Part shown: in pieces, positions 1 through 11,344 of the stretch
How positions within the stretch are numbered: the stretch's first letter is position 1
Layout of the letters: each line of letters starts with the position of its first letter
Assembly: GCA_944472135.2 (NCBI GenBank)
Contig: OX235268.1
Location: 11,786,589-11,850,588, forward strand
Length of the DNA stretch: 64,000 nt
From: Trichobilharzia regenti
Lineage: Eukaryota; Platyhelminthes; Trematoda; Strigeidida; Schistosomatidae
Direction of reading: 5' to 3'
Program-made: the position numbers and the translations under genes
Notes under the pieces: generated by a model
What the model was told of the DNA's origin: nothing
Database searches by the model: none
What the model saw: only the letters and a program-made list of their open reading frames with translations

Positions 1-1090
1 AAGTGGAAGCAGTACCTTCTCGGAAATCACTTCAAACTTGTCACTGATCAACGTGCAGTAGCATTCATGTTTGACAAGATTCATAAAGGCAAAATCAAGA
101 ACGATAAAATAATGCGTTGGAGAATTGAACTATCCCCTTATCAATATGACATCATTTATCGTCCTGGAAGGGATAATCAAGCTGCTGACACATTTTCTCG
201 TAGTTTCTGCGGTTCCTTGCAGTCAGTGTGCGACTTAAAATTTCTCAATGACTCTATGTGTCATCCTGGAGTTGTCCGAATGATGCGTTTTGTACGCTCG
301 AGGAACCTTCCATTCTCCCTTGACGAGGTGCGCAATGTAACCAGTAAATGCGTGACATGCTGTGAGTTAAATCCTCACTTTTACAATCCCTCTGATTTCA
401 AACAAGCAACCCGACGTTTTGAAAGGTTAAGCATCCACTTCAAAGGACCTCTACCGTCAGCTAGGCGGAATCACTATCTGCTCACGCTGATCGATGAATA
501 TTCTCGATTCCCTTTGCATTCGCCTGCCCCGACATGTCGTCTCAAACGGTAATGAATTGCTTCTGCCAACTGTTTTCGATTTTCGGTATGCCTTCTTACA
601 TACATACCGACAAAGGCGCTGTTTTCATGTCTACCGAATAACGGGCATTTCTTCTGAAGAAAGGCGTAGCAACCAGTCGTACTGCCTCATACAGTCCTCA
701 AGCCAATGGGCAGGTCGAGTGCCTCAATGGAACACTTTGGCGTGCCATCACTCTAGCATTAAGATCACGGGGTCTACCAACGGCATAATGGGAGTCTGTT
801 CTACTCGACGCCTTGCATCCATCAGATCTTTGCTCTGTACTGCAACGAACGCCACGCCACACGAACGACTGTTTACCTATAACCGAAATCGACATCTGGG
901 GCAACTCTTCCTGCTTGGCTCACTGTACCAGGACCATTACTTCTCCGACGGATTGTTCATCAGTCCGAATTCGATCCCCTGGTTGAAGCGGTGGGGCTAT
1001 TGAATTGTAACCTGCAATTTGCTCACGTTCGCTTCGGTAATGGACGTGAAGATATAGTTTCTCTTCATCATCTGGCAAGCAAAGGCGCCA
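1..1090 (+). pseudogene. Ty3/Gypsy pol remnant: RNase H tail plus integrase
   Basis: The frame is open from base 1, so the 5' part lies outside the window. It begins in the RNase H tail (TDQRA near residue 16, then NDKIMRWRIELSPYQYDI), which leads through RPGRDNQAAD to the integrase. The integrase zinc finger keeps its first His (CHPGV) and its CVTC pair; an Arg seems to replace the second His (MMRFV). The DDE core is readable: Asp in LIDEYSRFP, Asp in HTDKGAVF, and Glu in QANGQVE. A one-base deletion near 513 shifts frame (the open frame ends at 552), and in-frame TAA stops lie at 639-641 and 786-788. The last recognisable piece is an integrase C-terminal NGREDIVSLHHLA near 1055-1090. The enzyme would have inserted retrotransposon DNA; this copy is dead. 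The clade call is firm, the family name is not. Confidence 0.85.
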
Positions 1091-1432
1091 TTCAAATGCT
1101 TTGTTACTTTTTCGCCTGTCATTTCTTATTTCTTTTTTTTACTCCATAGGCGACATTTTAATAGGTCTCTCGACGATAGTGTTAAATATTTAGTCCTATT
1201 CTTTCATAGAATATAACTTTTACGGTTGAAGCTATCCGTTATAGATAGTGTCCACCTAAGTGCTACTGTTATAGCATCTTCGCATTTAGACTATTTGTAT
1301 GGGGTATCTTAATAGTCTATTTCGATACTTTTATTCGTACAGACTGTTAATTGCATACAGAACTAGACAGTTTATATCCTCAACACTCTTAAACGGACAT
1401 TACAGACACATTGCTCATTCTCTTATAATTAA
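1091..1432. other. AT-rich stretch between Gypsy remnant and palindrome
   Basis: No coding or RNA feature is recognised here. It follows the integrase tail, so it may be the 3' untranslated part or LTR of that Gypsy copy, but no second LTR is in the window to compare. The palindrome begins at its right edge. Confidence 0.4.
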
Positions 1433-1452
1433 GAATTTTAAGGCTGTTCTAA

Positions 1453-2393
1453 ATGCCAATGATCCAAACTAAGCGTCTAACTCCACTGTCTGTTTCACAT
1501 CGCAGTAAAAAAATCAAACCAAACAGAATAATTAGGCCTGCAGGAAGTGAGAGCACTACATCTGTTGATTTAACAACTAAATATAAGTCTGCTGCGGTAG
1601 ACACGTCAAGTCCGGACATTAAACTCCCCTCACTTGCTTGAGTAGTAAACAACATCATGGATGGTATGCACAGTGATACTACATGTAATGATCTAGGCCT
1701 CGTAGACACTTGCAAAGCGTCTTGCGATAAGAATCACACCGCAAACATTTCGGCTTCTATCACTTATCCAGTTTTTTGTTCTTCACCTAGTTGTGAAGAT
1801 AAAATCGAAGAACTATTTTCCATAATTAGGAGGCTTGAAGTAAAGATGTCAAAACTGGCAGTAGTAGTACTTCACCTAGAAAGTTACCACTAACCGCAAA
1901 GCTGATAAACTACGTTGCAACTGAAGTATATCAACGTGTAGTGCGCGAGAAGAACATACTTGTGTATAACAAACCGGATAATTCTCAGATCAACAAGGTC
2001 AAAAGCACTCTTTTGAATGCATGCTCTATGAACAACGTCCCATGCAGCTGCCATCGACTAAGAAAGTCTCAGAAAAATAAATCTTGCCCACTTGTGTTGA
2101 AATTTGACTCTTCCTCTAATGCTGACATCTTTTAAAGTAGGCAAAGACTAATAAAAAATATGCGTTACCACACGATTAAGTTAGCTCGTGACAAAACGCC
2201 GATCCAGAGAATGACTTATATGACCGATTCTAAAACCGTGAATCCCACCTCCTCTACAACACCCCTGAGCACCCACAATTCTGTAGAGGCAGAGCGAAGG
2301 GGTGTGAACCTTCCTGTACAAAGCACATCATATTCAGAAACGAACTTTCGTGAAAATATAAGGTCCAAAAATGGTTCGGTGTATAACCATTAA
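1453..2393 (+). pseudogene. CR1-like ORF1 remnant, copy A
   Basis: Three open pieces in different frames follow each other (1453-1641, 1657-1893, 1941-2393). The middle piece has a short coiled-coil-like stretch (EDKIEELFSIIRRLEVKMS). The third begins REKNILVYNKPDN and ends in a basic region with KSCPLVLKF. That order, a short coil then an RNA-recognition-like fold, is what CR1/L1-type ORF1 chaperone proteins show; they coat the element RNA. Position directly upstream of the endonuclease supports this. Stops and frameshifts make it non-functional. The family call is by layout and weak motif similarity. Confidence 0.5.
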
Positions 2394-3168
2394 CTAGGAA
2401 GGAAATCCACCGTAGATCTAGACTCCTCTGATAACGATCCCTGTACCCCGGTGACAAACTGCAGTACATCACACCCAGTATTCCCCAAATCCAAGCAGTT
2501 TCAATTCCAGGAAGTTGAAAAGTGGGGCTTTCAGTTCGTCCACAAAGACAATGCATAATGAGAGACTATTACCACACACTTATTCAGATGCTCACAGTTT
2601 GATAACACACCTCTCTCCAGAAACAAATATTCACAAAGCCGAAAGAGATAAAAACCGTAAAACACAATCTGAACCTCGTAGCTACCTGTCCAAAAAAGTA
2701 AACCCTCGCATCACTATAAGCCAAAAGATTGATACACTTAACTATAGGACGTCGAGTAGGGGTGACGTAAAGCGCAACAATTCCAGTCAGTTTAGCTTGC
2801 TTGGTAGGTCACCTCGACCTATTTACATGCCCATACTCAGCAGGACTGACCATCCAGCGATCAGCACTTTTGCTGAAACGATATTACCATTATTTTAATT
2901 AAGGTTCACAACATGACCTCAAACATACTACAAATGCTCACCACTCTCCACAGGTTTCGTCCCCCCAATATAGATATGACAGCTCATACAGCAATGCCTA
3001 AATACTGCCTAGAGCTCACTTTACATGACTCAGGCAATTCACTTCTATATACTTTTCTTCTGATAGCCAATCTTCTTTACGTTCGAACTTACTTGAACAC
3101 GGAAAGATAACTGACCCCCTCTCCACTTCTAGCTTTCCTAGGGCATCTACAGACATATATTTATTTCA

Positions 3169-5171
3169 TTGTCGTCTGAGGACACTATGATTGAATCTCA
3201 TCACCAGCTACTTCAAGACATGGCTAAAATCTTAAGATATGACTCGGCTAATCCCAACATAGTCCTTATTAATGCGTGGTCAGCTGTAAACAAAATGGCA
3301 TACATCCAATCCCTACTACTGATTAGCCAAACTACAGCACTAATGATCACTGAAGCTTGGTGCACAAGTGAAATAAATGATGATTTCTTTCACTGCGAAG
3401 GCTACTCATTTTTCAGGAAGAACAGATCAGTTGGGCGGGGTGGAGGATGCATTATCTATATTAAATCCGACTGCAGAGCTGTGCACTATGATGACCCCAA
3501 CCTGGATATATGTGATACATTATGGGTGACACTCTACATCAACCACAACCTCTATTCCCTGTAAGTTCACAAAAAACCTTAGAAATTATCAGCTTTTCTT
3601 TAGATAATATTAAGAAAGCAATCACTTCTCTCAAAAGTTCAAACAACCCAGGTCCTGATATGATTCCCTCAACGTTTTAAAATACGGTGGTGAAGACGTT
3701 CCTATTCTTCTTCTTAAATTGTTCTCTACCTCTCTATCAACTGGAACATATCCAGATGCATGGGAAACCATGCACATTACCCCTAGGTATAAGTAAGGCT
3801 CCCTTTCGAGTATCATGAGTTACAGACCCATTAACCTAACTTCTGTTATTTCAAGGCTTCTGGAAAAGATCGTGAAAAGTGCCATTTTCGACTTCCTCTC
3901 TCAAGAGAAACTTATCACTCCTCATCGACATGGTTTCATGAAGTCACGTTCTTGCACGACATGTCACTTACAATTTTTTGACCACATCTCACAACTTGAA
4001 GATTCCAGTATGATCACAGTTATCGTATACTTAGATCTTAGTAAATCCTTTGACACTGTGGGCCACCGACTGTTAATTTCAAAAGTCCAGTCATATGAGA
4101 TCTAAGGTTTATTGTCAAGCTGGCTCAGTTCGTTTCTAAGCAACCGGATGCAAAAGGTCAGGTTAGGTTCCCACTCATCCAACCCTGTTCGGATAACAAG
4201 TGGAGTTATACAAGGTAGTGTCCTAGGTCTACTGCTATTCCTGTTATATTTCAATGACATTTTCGACGTTATTAAACATGGCAGACCTTTCCTATTTGCC
4301 GATAACATCAAAATAGTGTATCACTCACTCAGAAATGAAGAATCATGTGTATTTAGTAGGATTCAAGATGATATTGATAGCGTCCAATTATGGTGTATCC
4401 TGTGGAAAATGAAGTTTAACGTTGAAAAATGTGGTGTGCTATGCTCCAAAAGCATTTCATCTGAACTTTTCATCTCCCTACACAAAAAACATATTCCTCG
4501 TCTGCCGCTTACAACAGACTTGGGTCTGAAATTCACTCCAGAATTTAGCCTGACGGAATATGTTAAATTACAAGTATAAAAGGTCAAAAGGCTCTTTGGG
4601 TTTTATTCCGAAACTTTAAGACGAGTGAATCCAAAATTATGCTGTACAAGTTGTGCGTAAGGCCCTTACTTGAATTTTGTCCCCCTATCATGGACAGTGT
4701 CTCCGTAAAAGACAGATGCAAATTAGAAAGTCTACAAAGGGCGCTTACTAAACGTCTAGTAGGTGAACATCTTTGCATTTCTTACTACAACAGATGTAAT
4801 ATATTCGACTTGGAACCCTCATGGGTTAGACGACTGAAGTTCAACATAAAATTACATTTAGCATTGCTAAAGGGCTTATATATTTCCCCCACAATGACTT
4901 TACTTTCAGTTCACCTAAGAAATATAACCTCAGAAATAAATCTTTTTCTTTTAAAGTTCCCCGCTGTCATACAAAATACAGAACAAACTCTTTCACTGTG
5001 AGATACCGTTGTATTTGGAACCGTCTTTCAACTGAAATTAGAAACAGTCCTACCCCAAAATCTTCCTCATCTCTGCTGAACAAATATTTCATTAACAACG
5101 GGTTAGAAGGGGTATGTGACAAACTAAAAATTAGAGATCTAATACGGCACTCCTCTGACCCTCACTGTTAG
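3169..5171 (+). pseudogene. CR1-like ORF2 (endonuclease and reverse transcriptase), copy A
   Basis: The endonuclease part (3169-3564) shows ITEAWC and RSVGRGGGCIIYIKS, typical of apurinic-type endonucleases of CR1 elements. The rest of that domain is missing, and the reading jumps to the linker NNPGPD near 3650. The RT follows: SYRPINLTSVISRLLEKIV, motif A YLDLSKSFDTVGH, motif B GVIQGSVLGLLLF, and motif C FADN where FADD is expected, so a catalytic Asp is lost. The C-terminal part runs from YKLCVRPLLEFCPP to the stop at 5169-5171. Stops occur near 3562, 3677, 3794 and 4103, and frames shift several times. It would have nicked target DNA and copied the element RNA into it. Confidence 0.85.
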
Positions 5172-5531
5172 CTCCCGAAATCTGTGAACTCTATGTTTCA
5201 CACCACTTTCACTATGACTGCTTTCACAACCCTAGTCACCTAATCTTAATCAGCCTTAAATTTTAAAATGTTTTTTCCTTCTTCAAATATTTTTGCATAT
5301 ATCCCTGATAATATTGTATTATGGGTATTTCAGTATGCTTAGGTTCAATGTCAAGTTCCAGATGCAAATCAACTGAAGACGACTGGTAATTAAATATCTC
5401 TGGAGCCCGCCCAGCGCTATACGTAAGCACTGTCAAGCTCTACGCAAATTAAGGCCCAAATAGTGGTTGTATAAATATTCAAATAAACGGTAAGTTTTAA
5501 GTAGTAGTGAATCATATCGTATTACTCTATA

Positions 5532-5723
5532 ACTATAATCCTGTGTCTTCAAATTTTCTAGAACAACACATTATAACTTCCCACTACTTATTTGCTCAAT
5601 GCTGCACGATTATTCCCTGATTTTCTAAACTACATTTGTTTATATCTAAAATGAATGTTATCTTACTATTCTATTACTATAATCCTGTGTATTCAAATTT
5701 TCTAGAACAACATATTATAACTT
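5532..5723. repeat. 48-bp direct repeat pair
   Basis: A 48-bp sequence starting ACTATAATCCTGTGT occurs at 5532-5579 and 5676-5723, with one or two differences and 144 bp between starts. It ends exactly where a possible LTR starts (TGTGAGTG at 5724). The same pair is present in B, C and D. Confidence 0.75.
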
Positions 5724-6415
5724 GTGAGTGACTGTATGAGGGACGTCCTCGATGTTATACGACGGTTTAAGTATCTTAGGCAAACGATGGAGTAGGGCGG
5801 AAAAAGTGCAATCCGCTGGTCTTTCGATGCTGATATTATGGACAGAATAATTGGAGATAATTCTGTGAATCTTTGGCTGGGTGTTTTTATCAATCAGTTT
5901 TTTATTGTTGACGTTGTAAATGTAGTTGGAGATTGAACGATCAATTCATGGTTCTTTGCACAGACGCAACTTCCTGTATTTTCCCGGAGGCATCAATACA
6001 CCAGTCATCATCTCATCGGTCGCTGTTCAGAAGGAAGATCAAAACCGTCAGAAGTAATATCATGATTTATTATTGTAATATTTGTTCATAGACCTTAGTT
6101 ATTATGCTGCTCATATGTTGGTGTTAGAATAAAGAATTCTCGAGTCGCCAATCGGTGTTTTGGTTTTTGCGTCCGTTAGTACTAAGCGTCTCTGAAAGGC
6201 TTCGAGGGACAGCGAGAGGCCCGGCGTAGCAAGACCTGGGCATTAACGGTTTTTGAGACGTGATTGACAATTTCTGACAGTTGGTGACAGTTTCTGACAG
6301 TTGGTGACAGTTTGTTACATTTTGAATAGTCTCCGTCAACCTTTCCTGGTGCTGGCCAAGTCTTCTTTGAGCAAGCGTTATCGGGAACTTTCTGGAATTT
6401 CGGTTACGTCCACTG
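5724..6415 (+). other. Possible LTR and leader of the BEL/Pao-like element, copy A
   Basis: The stretch begins TGTGAGTG, carries AATAAAG at 6130-6136 (a poly-A signal, as in the R region of LTRs), and lies directly before the gag start. A 20-bp unit is tandemly doubled at 6271-6290 and 6291-6310; each copy contains TGGTGACAG, which could serve as a tRNA primer site. No matching 3' LTR is found downstream of gag, so this is inference from position and signals only. Confidence 0.4.
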
Positions 6416-8092
6416 ATGCCTGGGTCAAAGAAGGGACAGAGCGTCTTGGAAGCAAACAGGAAAGTAAGTCATGTTGACTTGTATGTTACTTGTAACTATG
6501 TGTCTGATGTAAAGCCTAACATGGTTGATGTTACTGTTTCGCCGTCTAGAGATAATAGGAGTATCAAACTCCCTAAATTTGAACCACGGTGTTTCGACGG
6601 AAACCCAGCTGATTATTTACAGTTTGTTTAGGAGTTTGAAATCATGTCGAGTTTTTTTTTTATTAAATGATGAAATGAAGTTAATGTACCTGATGAGGTA
6701 CTGCCCTGGAGTTGCTGCAAGAGCTATACAGTGCTGTAAGTTTATGAAGCCAAAAGAGGGGTACTATCAGGCTATGAGCATACTACGTCAAAGGTTTGGA
6801 AGACCTTCGATGATTGTAGGGAAATTATTCGAGGCTGTTAAGGATAATGGTGGTCAATCACAAGATGACTCCAAGGCACTCACTGAGTTTTTGGATAATC
6901 TGTTGACTTACAAGAATGCATTGATTTCGATGAATTGCATGAGCGACCTCAACTCGAGTTTTGTCCTAGAAGTAAAAGCGAGACGCCTACCTACTCGACT
7001 GCAAAGGAATTGGGTGAAGATAAGCTCCCGTATAGAGGATAAAGGCATCGAGCCAAAGGTCGATGATATTCTGAAACTGGTAAAAGATAGTGTCAATCAA
7101 TCTATGAGCACGTTTGGCAGTTTATTGCATCTCACACTTGAATAGAGCAGTCTGAGGGCAAAACGTAATCATTGATGACTAAAGGGTCCCAGAGAGGTGG
7201 ATATCGCGAAGGCTCTATGGTGTCTAGTAATGCAGATAGACTTAGTGAGTGTAACAGGTTTCGTGGTACATCCTCAACATATAAGTTACAAGGTGCAAGA
7301 CAAACACGGTTGTGTTTTACACGTTTGCAAGATGTTCATACAAAGATGAACTATGAATCTGTGAGCAAGTTTAGTGATAAGCTAAATGTCAAATCAAGGT
7401 CTGACTCCGAATTGTGTGACGACAATGGTGCGGTGAAGAAGCCTGTAGTTGCAACTGGTAAGCCATTGTTGAACAGAGTTTCACAGAAGAGAGTTACAGT
7501 TTCAGAGTGCAGTTCTGACTCCACAAGTTTACAAGATATTACTCTTCAGAGTGAAGGTTTAAAACCTCTAATGATTTGTGAGGAGGAACCAAAGTTGTCT
7601 ACTTCTGTTATTAAGAGTTTAAAAATGATGAAATTGACGGTAAAGTGAATATTCGTGATAATGATCATGATAGTGCACATTTGTCTTTGGTTGATCATGA
7701 TGAGATGAGGGGAAAGCCTACTGCTGCTAAGTTGAACAAAGGTTCTGTACAACTTGAAGGTGAAGTAGAATTAAATGCAGATGCAGTTGCAGAAGGTATG
7801 GATACTTGTGAGACCGTCAGTGTAATTGATCAGCGTGTAGCCCACCTATCATCAGATGCTAGTGCTAAACCGGAGCTGATAGTGAAAGACAGCAGTGGTG
7901 GTAGTCTTGCAGTTAGACAACTTTCTGAAAGCCGAACAACAACAGCTTCTGATCCACCGCTAAGTTCATCAACTGGTATCAATCAGTCATTGTTGGTGTT
8001 GTCATCCACAATGAGAAAGACGCCTATCAACTCAAGTACCTTGTGCAATGACTTTGATAGTATTGATGCATTTGAAAAGACGTAAGATATTG
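6416..8092 (+). pseudogene. BEL/Pao-like gag, copy A
   Basis: Starts at ATG 6416 (MPGSKKGQS). The core LPKFEPRCFDGNPADYLQF and the later LEVKARRLPTRLQRNW match the gag-side domain of BEL/Pao elements, where a sentence like LPK..FDG.P..W..F is followed by a helical region ending near LP..L...W. The N-terminal piece stops at 6629-6631 (copies B and D read on as ANEFKIMSS). A T run near 6650 shifts frame, then 6660-7145 reads the helical part and stops. A Ser/Lys/Glu-rich tail runs 7172-7648 and, one frame back, 7615-8085. No protease, RT or integrase follows, so the element is gag only. Gag would form the particle that packages element RNA. Confidence 0.7.
7618..7624 (+). other. Candidate -1 frameshift heptamer in BEL/Pao-like gag
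   Basis: T TTA AAA sits in the frame of the 7172-7648 reading frame and matches the X XXY YYZ slippery form. Slipping back by one base enters the frame that stays open to 8085. All four copies keep it (16834-16840 on minus, 25630-25636, 34847-34853 on minus). No strong stem lies at the usual 5-9 nt distance. An ordinary one-base mutation before duplication would look the same. Confidence 0.35.
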
Positions 8093-8287
8093 CTCAGTTT
8101 AATGAAGATAAGCCATGTGTGTACGAGAGGATAATCGTTAAACTGACTTGCACGAATAAAAGCCTTTCAAGTTTCAAATTACTATTCGAACGTTATTATC
8201 TTTGGTGTAAATTCCTCTGTACCTACGCCTGGTTGGTCAGATACGTCACACGTTTGTTAGTCATCTATGTTCCACGAAGATTTTCGG
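8093..8287. other. gag 3' flank
   Basis: Contains AATAAAAG near 8155. Nothing else is recognised. Confidence 0.4.
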
Positions 8288-8872
8288 CGTCAACCTGAGA
8301 AGGGTTGTAGGAGTACTGCTGTAAGTCCTACCACTCTACAAGGGTAGTACGTCGAAGTGCAGTCCATTGTGCTTGGTGTGTTGTTTTGTACATATGTTCA
8401 TGTTGTATATACTGAATTGATACCATCTCTCATCTATCTGTAGGTTAATTATATTTGTGTTCGAACAATTCTCCTCTTGGATCGTCAACCTGAGAAGGAA
8501 TGTAGGAGTATTGCTGTAAGTCTAACAGTTGTTCAAGGGTAGTTCGTCAAGGCAGGATCCACAACATTTGATGTATTGATTGTCAATACTTACCAAAAGG
8601 TAAGTAATTGAGTGGGTTCCAACTAATGTAATTGTTGGTTAATCTTGTTTGTGTCCGGACATTCTTCAACCTACAAACGTCAACCTGGGAAAGGTTGCAG
8701 GCGTACTGGTGTAAGTCCTGCAATTCTTCAAAGGAATTACGTCAAGACATGATCTGCGGGGTTATTTTTACCGTTTGTATATATGTGTGGTGTGTCATAT
8801 CAATTGGTGTTTTTGGATTCACTGTGTTTACTTGTTGTTTTGCATGATTTTGTTAAATTTTTTGTCGTGCTT
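8288..8872 (+). repeat. Three 195-bp tandem repeats with conserved hairpins, copy A
   Basis: Blocks that begin CGTCAACCTG start at 8288, 8483 and 8678, exactly 195 bp apart, and are conserved for about 66 bases each before diverging. Each block can fold into a hairpin: GTAGGA with TCCTAC in the first, TGTAGGA with TCCTACA in the second (as seen in B, C and D; copy A has lost it), and TTGCAGG with CCTGCAA in the third. The T-A pair of the first two becomes C-G in the third, a paired change. A second short stem follows (CTAC/GTAG in the first, AATTC/GAATT in the third). Other copies lie at 15713-16170 (minus), 26300-26757 and 33726-34183 (minus). Confidence 0.75.
8583..8611. repeat. Strong hairpin between the second and third 195-bp blocks
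   Basis: TCAATACTTACC and GGTAAGTAATTGA pair around an AAAA loop, about 12 pairs with one bulged base. Both arms hold TACTTACC/GGTAAGTA, so a splice-donor-like sequence appears on both strands. It is kept in all four copies. Confidence 0.6.
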
Positions 8873-11049
8873 TCTTCTGAAATTGTTTCGAGTCTTCTTC
8901 ACCCGTGAATGAATTGATTGATGTTAAAGACAGCAGATGGGTCGTATACGCCGGGAAGACTAGTGCTGAGAATGATATGCACACGGAGATAAGGGTTATC
9001 TGTGGAATAATTGATTGAGAATGAATGTTTCTATTTAGGCTGTGGTCTCACACGCCGCGGAGCGGGAGTGTAGACGACTGAAGCTTGCATACGTCACCGT
9101 TACTAGAACTGAGGCAGAATGAGTGACAAGCGATCGCAGTGGTATTTGGTACTGAATATATAAGAGGATGTTCGACGAATATCATGAGGTGCTGGTATGG
9201 TTGCGTTGCTTTCTGCAAGAGTCATTCCAGCAAATGGCGATTGTGTTGCAAGATGTCAAGAGGATGCCTTTAACTGGAAGGCGTAGGTCGTCGTCGATGA
9301 GTGAGATTGTGCTGTGGGTATACCTGTGGTGTGTTGGCTTTTCTGTTTGTCTTCCATTCCAGCTTTGTCTGTGTGGCCCAGGTTCTCGCACTGGGATCCG
9401 AGTCTACGTGTCAACACATAGTTACAGTTATGTTGGACGCAGTATTCAATCACATTGATAGCATGTCTCTGAACACCTATAGTAATGTTTTAAATGCCAA
9501 GAACTAACCACCTGAAGTTTTATACTGTCGCGTTTAGTTAGAAGTGTTCACTAAGTAGTCGAAACAAAGGCATTCACTATGACAAAGTCTATAGAGACAA
9601 ATTGTGAGAACAGGTATTGCCAGATTCCATGGGAAGTTGGCAAACTATGTTTTGATGAATATGAAATATGAAGAATTGAAAATGAGAAGATAGACAATTT
9701 ACTTTGAGAGCTTCCGTGTAAGATTGGACTGAACAGTTTTGAGTAGCGACTGGCTTCGTTGTATTAAATAGAGAAATTCGATACCCCTGACAATATTTTG
9801 CGTTTATTTTAAACTATAATCAGGAAATTATTGTTCCAAAATAAATAAGTCACCGGTTTTACCATAAAACGAATATAATACTCATATAGTGGGATAACAC
9901 ATTGTAATGTACGTGATGATTAATGACCGTTATTACGAGTGGTATGTGTTCTTTGTGCTTATGCATAAAATGAGACCAGTGCGACATTCTGATGATATGA
10001 TATGTCATGATTAAATTACACTCATTCATTTCAAGCCTTGTTTCTCACAAGGAATTTAACTTGAGGAAACCTATTACCAGATTTTTAAATAAATCATTAT
10101 CGTTTTTAAGCAAAAGCTCTTCTTTGAATACACTTATCAGCTCCGTCATGCTTATTTCAATTTTGTGAGCGTGTCTCGCGGATCTTCATCAAAATCGAAT
10201 GCTGATATGTATGCTGTGGTGCCTCTTTACTATGTGTTCATAAGACTAATTTCTGTATGCATGTTATATGCCTACAGAAACTTCTTTTACACATGTTTGG
10301 CGAATATTTGCCATTGTGTTATTAACTGATGTCAGCTCATGAATAAATCCTCCATGCAATTGTGTTATTTAACATTGCTTTTTGTTTGTTACATACATAT
10401 TGTACGTGGTTATGCTTTTTTTGCGTGCGACTCACGCTTTTTAAAATTTTATATCGCTAACAACGCATTTTTCAAGTGTTTTTTTGTGCTTTTCAATATT
10501 TCGTTGTTCAACTTCAACCTTGTAGAGAGTTAGCACATCCCGGAAAGAGAAAACGTGGATTTACTATAGTATCATACTCAGAATCATGATGAACTTTACA
10601 GAGTGCAATACGTGAACATACGACCTACTAACACACGCCTCTAGGGAAGGGCTGGATAATATATAAAATAGCTGACAAAGTTTGCAGACACGAGTAGGTG
10701 GACAAAGCATTCATTTCTCTGAACGTCTTGCAATCAGTATTGCTGAGAACTTTTCAATTGTGATACTAGTCTTACCTACCTGTACCATTTATCATGCAGT
10801 TAAGTTTAAGTAAATTAAATGCTACTTATATGCCATTCATGAACATGACGATCGACCAAATGACGTTAGTCCAATTTATTTCAATTTCGCAAAAGGCAAA
10901 TAGCGACACTGAAATTATATTAACAAGTTGAAACTTAAAAGAAAAAGATTCGGTCCACTTATTCAGTCTCACTACTGAAATATTTTCAAAAGCATTATTT
11001 TTCACACAATTACGGCGACATTGCATTCACAACATTTATGCTTCTCAGG
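8873..11049. other. AT-rich end of segment A
   Basis: No known gene is recognised. A TATATAAG lies near 9160. A frame at 9301-9507 has a hydrophobic start (CGVLAFLFVFHSSFVCVA) but begins with GTG just after a stop, so it would need an upstream exon. The inner edge of the A-B hairpin falls at about 11049; near 11025 copy A lacks 17 bp that copy B has. Confidence 0.4.
10339..10533 (+). CDS. Small signal-peptide-like reading frame, copy A
   Basis: An ATG opens a 64-residue frame. Its first 26 residues have the form of a secretion signal: polar start MNKSSMQ, hydrophobic LTLLFVCYIHIV, then RGYA as a possible cleavage site. The same start is kept in B (13933-14118, minus), C (28352-28537) and D (31937-32131, minus), but a one-base difference in a T run changes the C-terminus in B and C (61 residues). 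That argues against a conserved protein as an unspliced frame. It may be chance in AT-rich DNA or the first exon of a small secreted gene. I do not recognise it. Confidence 0.2.
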   Translation: MNKSSMQLCYLTLLFVCYIHIVRGYAFFACDSRFLKFYIANNAFFKCFFVLFNISLFNFNLVES

Positions 11050-11344
11050 GAGAGTATTATGCTAATTATTTAAAGTCAATAATTCATACTTCATAAGTTT
11101 ATTTGATACCAGACCTTATTACGGTGGAAAGTTTTGTATCAAGTTGAACTCACTGAGTTACAGAATAACGGCTTTTACTTCAGTGCCAGGGTTTATTCTT
11201 GTACTGATTATTTATATCTTTAGTAGAAAAGTTTACTTATCACTCCAATACAAGTAACCTAGAAGGTGTGAAAACACACAGAAACAACCAATCAAGTCCA
11301 AGGTCACCAGAAGAGATGATAATAAACTCGTGGAGAAATCTAAT

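Larger units (their letters stand above)
1433..5410 (+). mobile_element. CR1-like non-LTR retrotransposon, copy A
   Basis: This element holds an ORF1-like region, an endonuclease part and a reverse transcriptase in the order expected for a CR1/jockey-type element. It is the most complete of the four copies with D: it has both the 257-bp block near 2650-2950 and the 945-bp RT block (4092-5036). After the RT stop at 5169-5171 a 3' untranslated tail of about 240 bp follows; its exact end is not clear. All reading frames are interrupted. The 5' limit coincides with the outer edge of the palindrome. Confidence 0.8.

Noticed and set aside
2254..2556. 100-codon minus-strand frame, also at 39658-39960
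   Set aside because: It lies opposite CR1 ORF1 and has no motif; a shadow frame.
5370..5450. Hammerhead from CTGAAGACGA near the CR1 3' end
   Set aside because: No stem II followed by GAAA at the required place.
8288..8360. Spliced-leader RNA gene suggested by TGTAAGTC
   Set aside because: No match to the flatworm leader known to me and no Sm-site layout is visible.
8288..8745. Twister or hammerhead ribozyme in the 195-bp repeats
   Set aside because: CTGAGAAGG does not match the hammerhead core CTGANGA and no GAAA follows stem II; twister core bases are not seen either.
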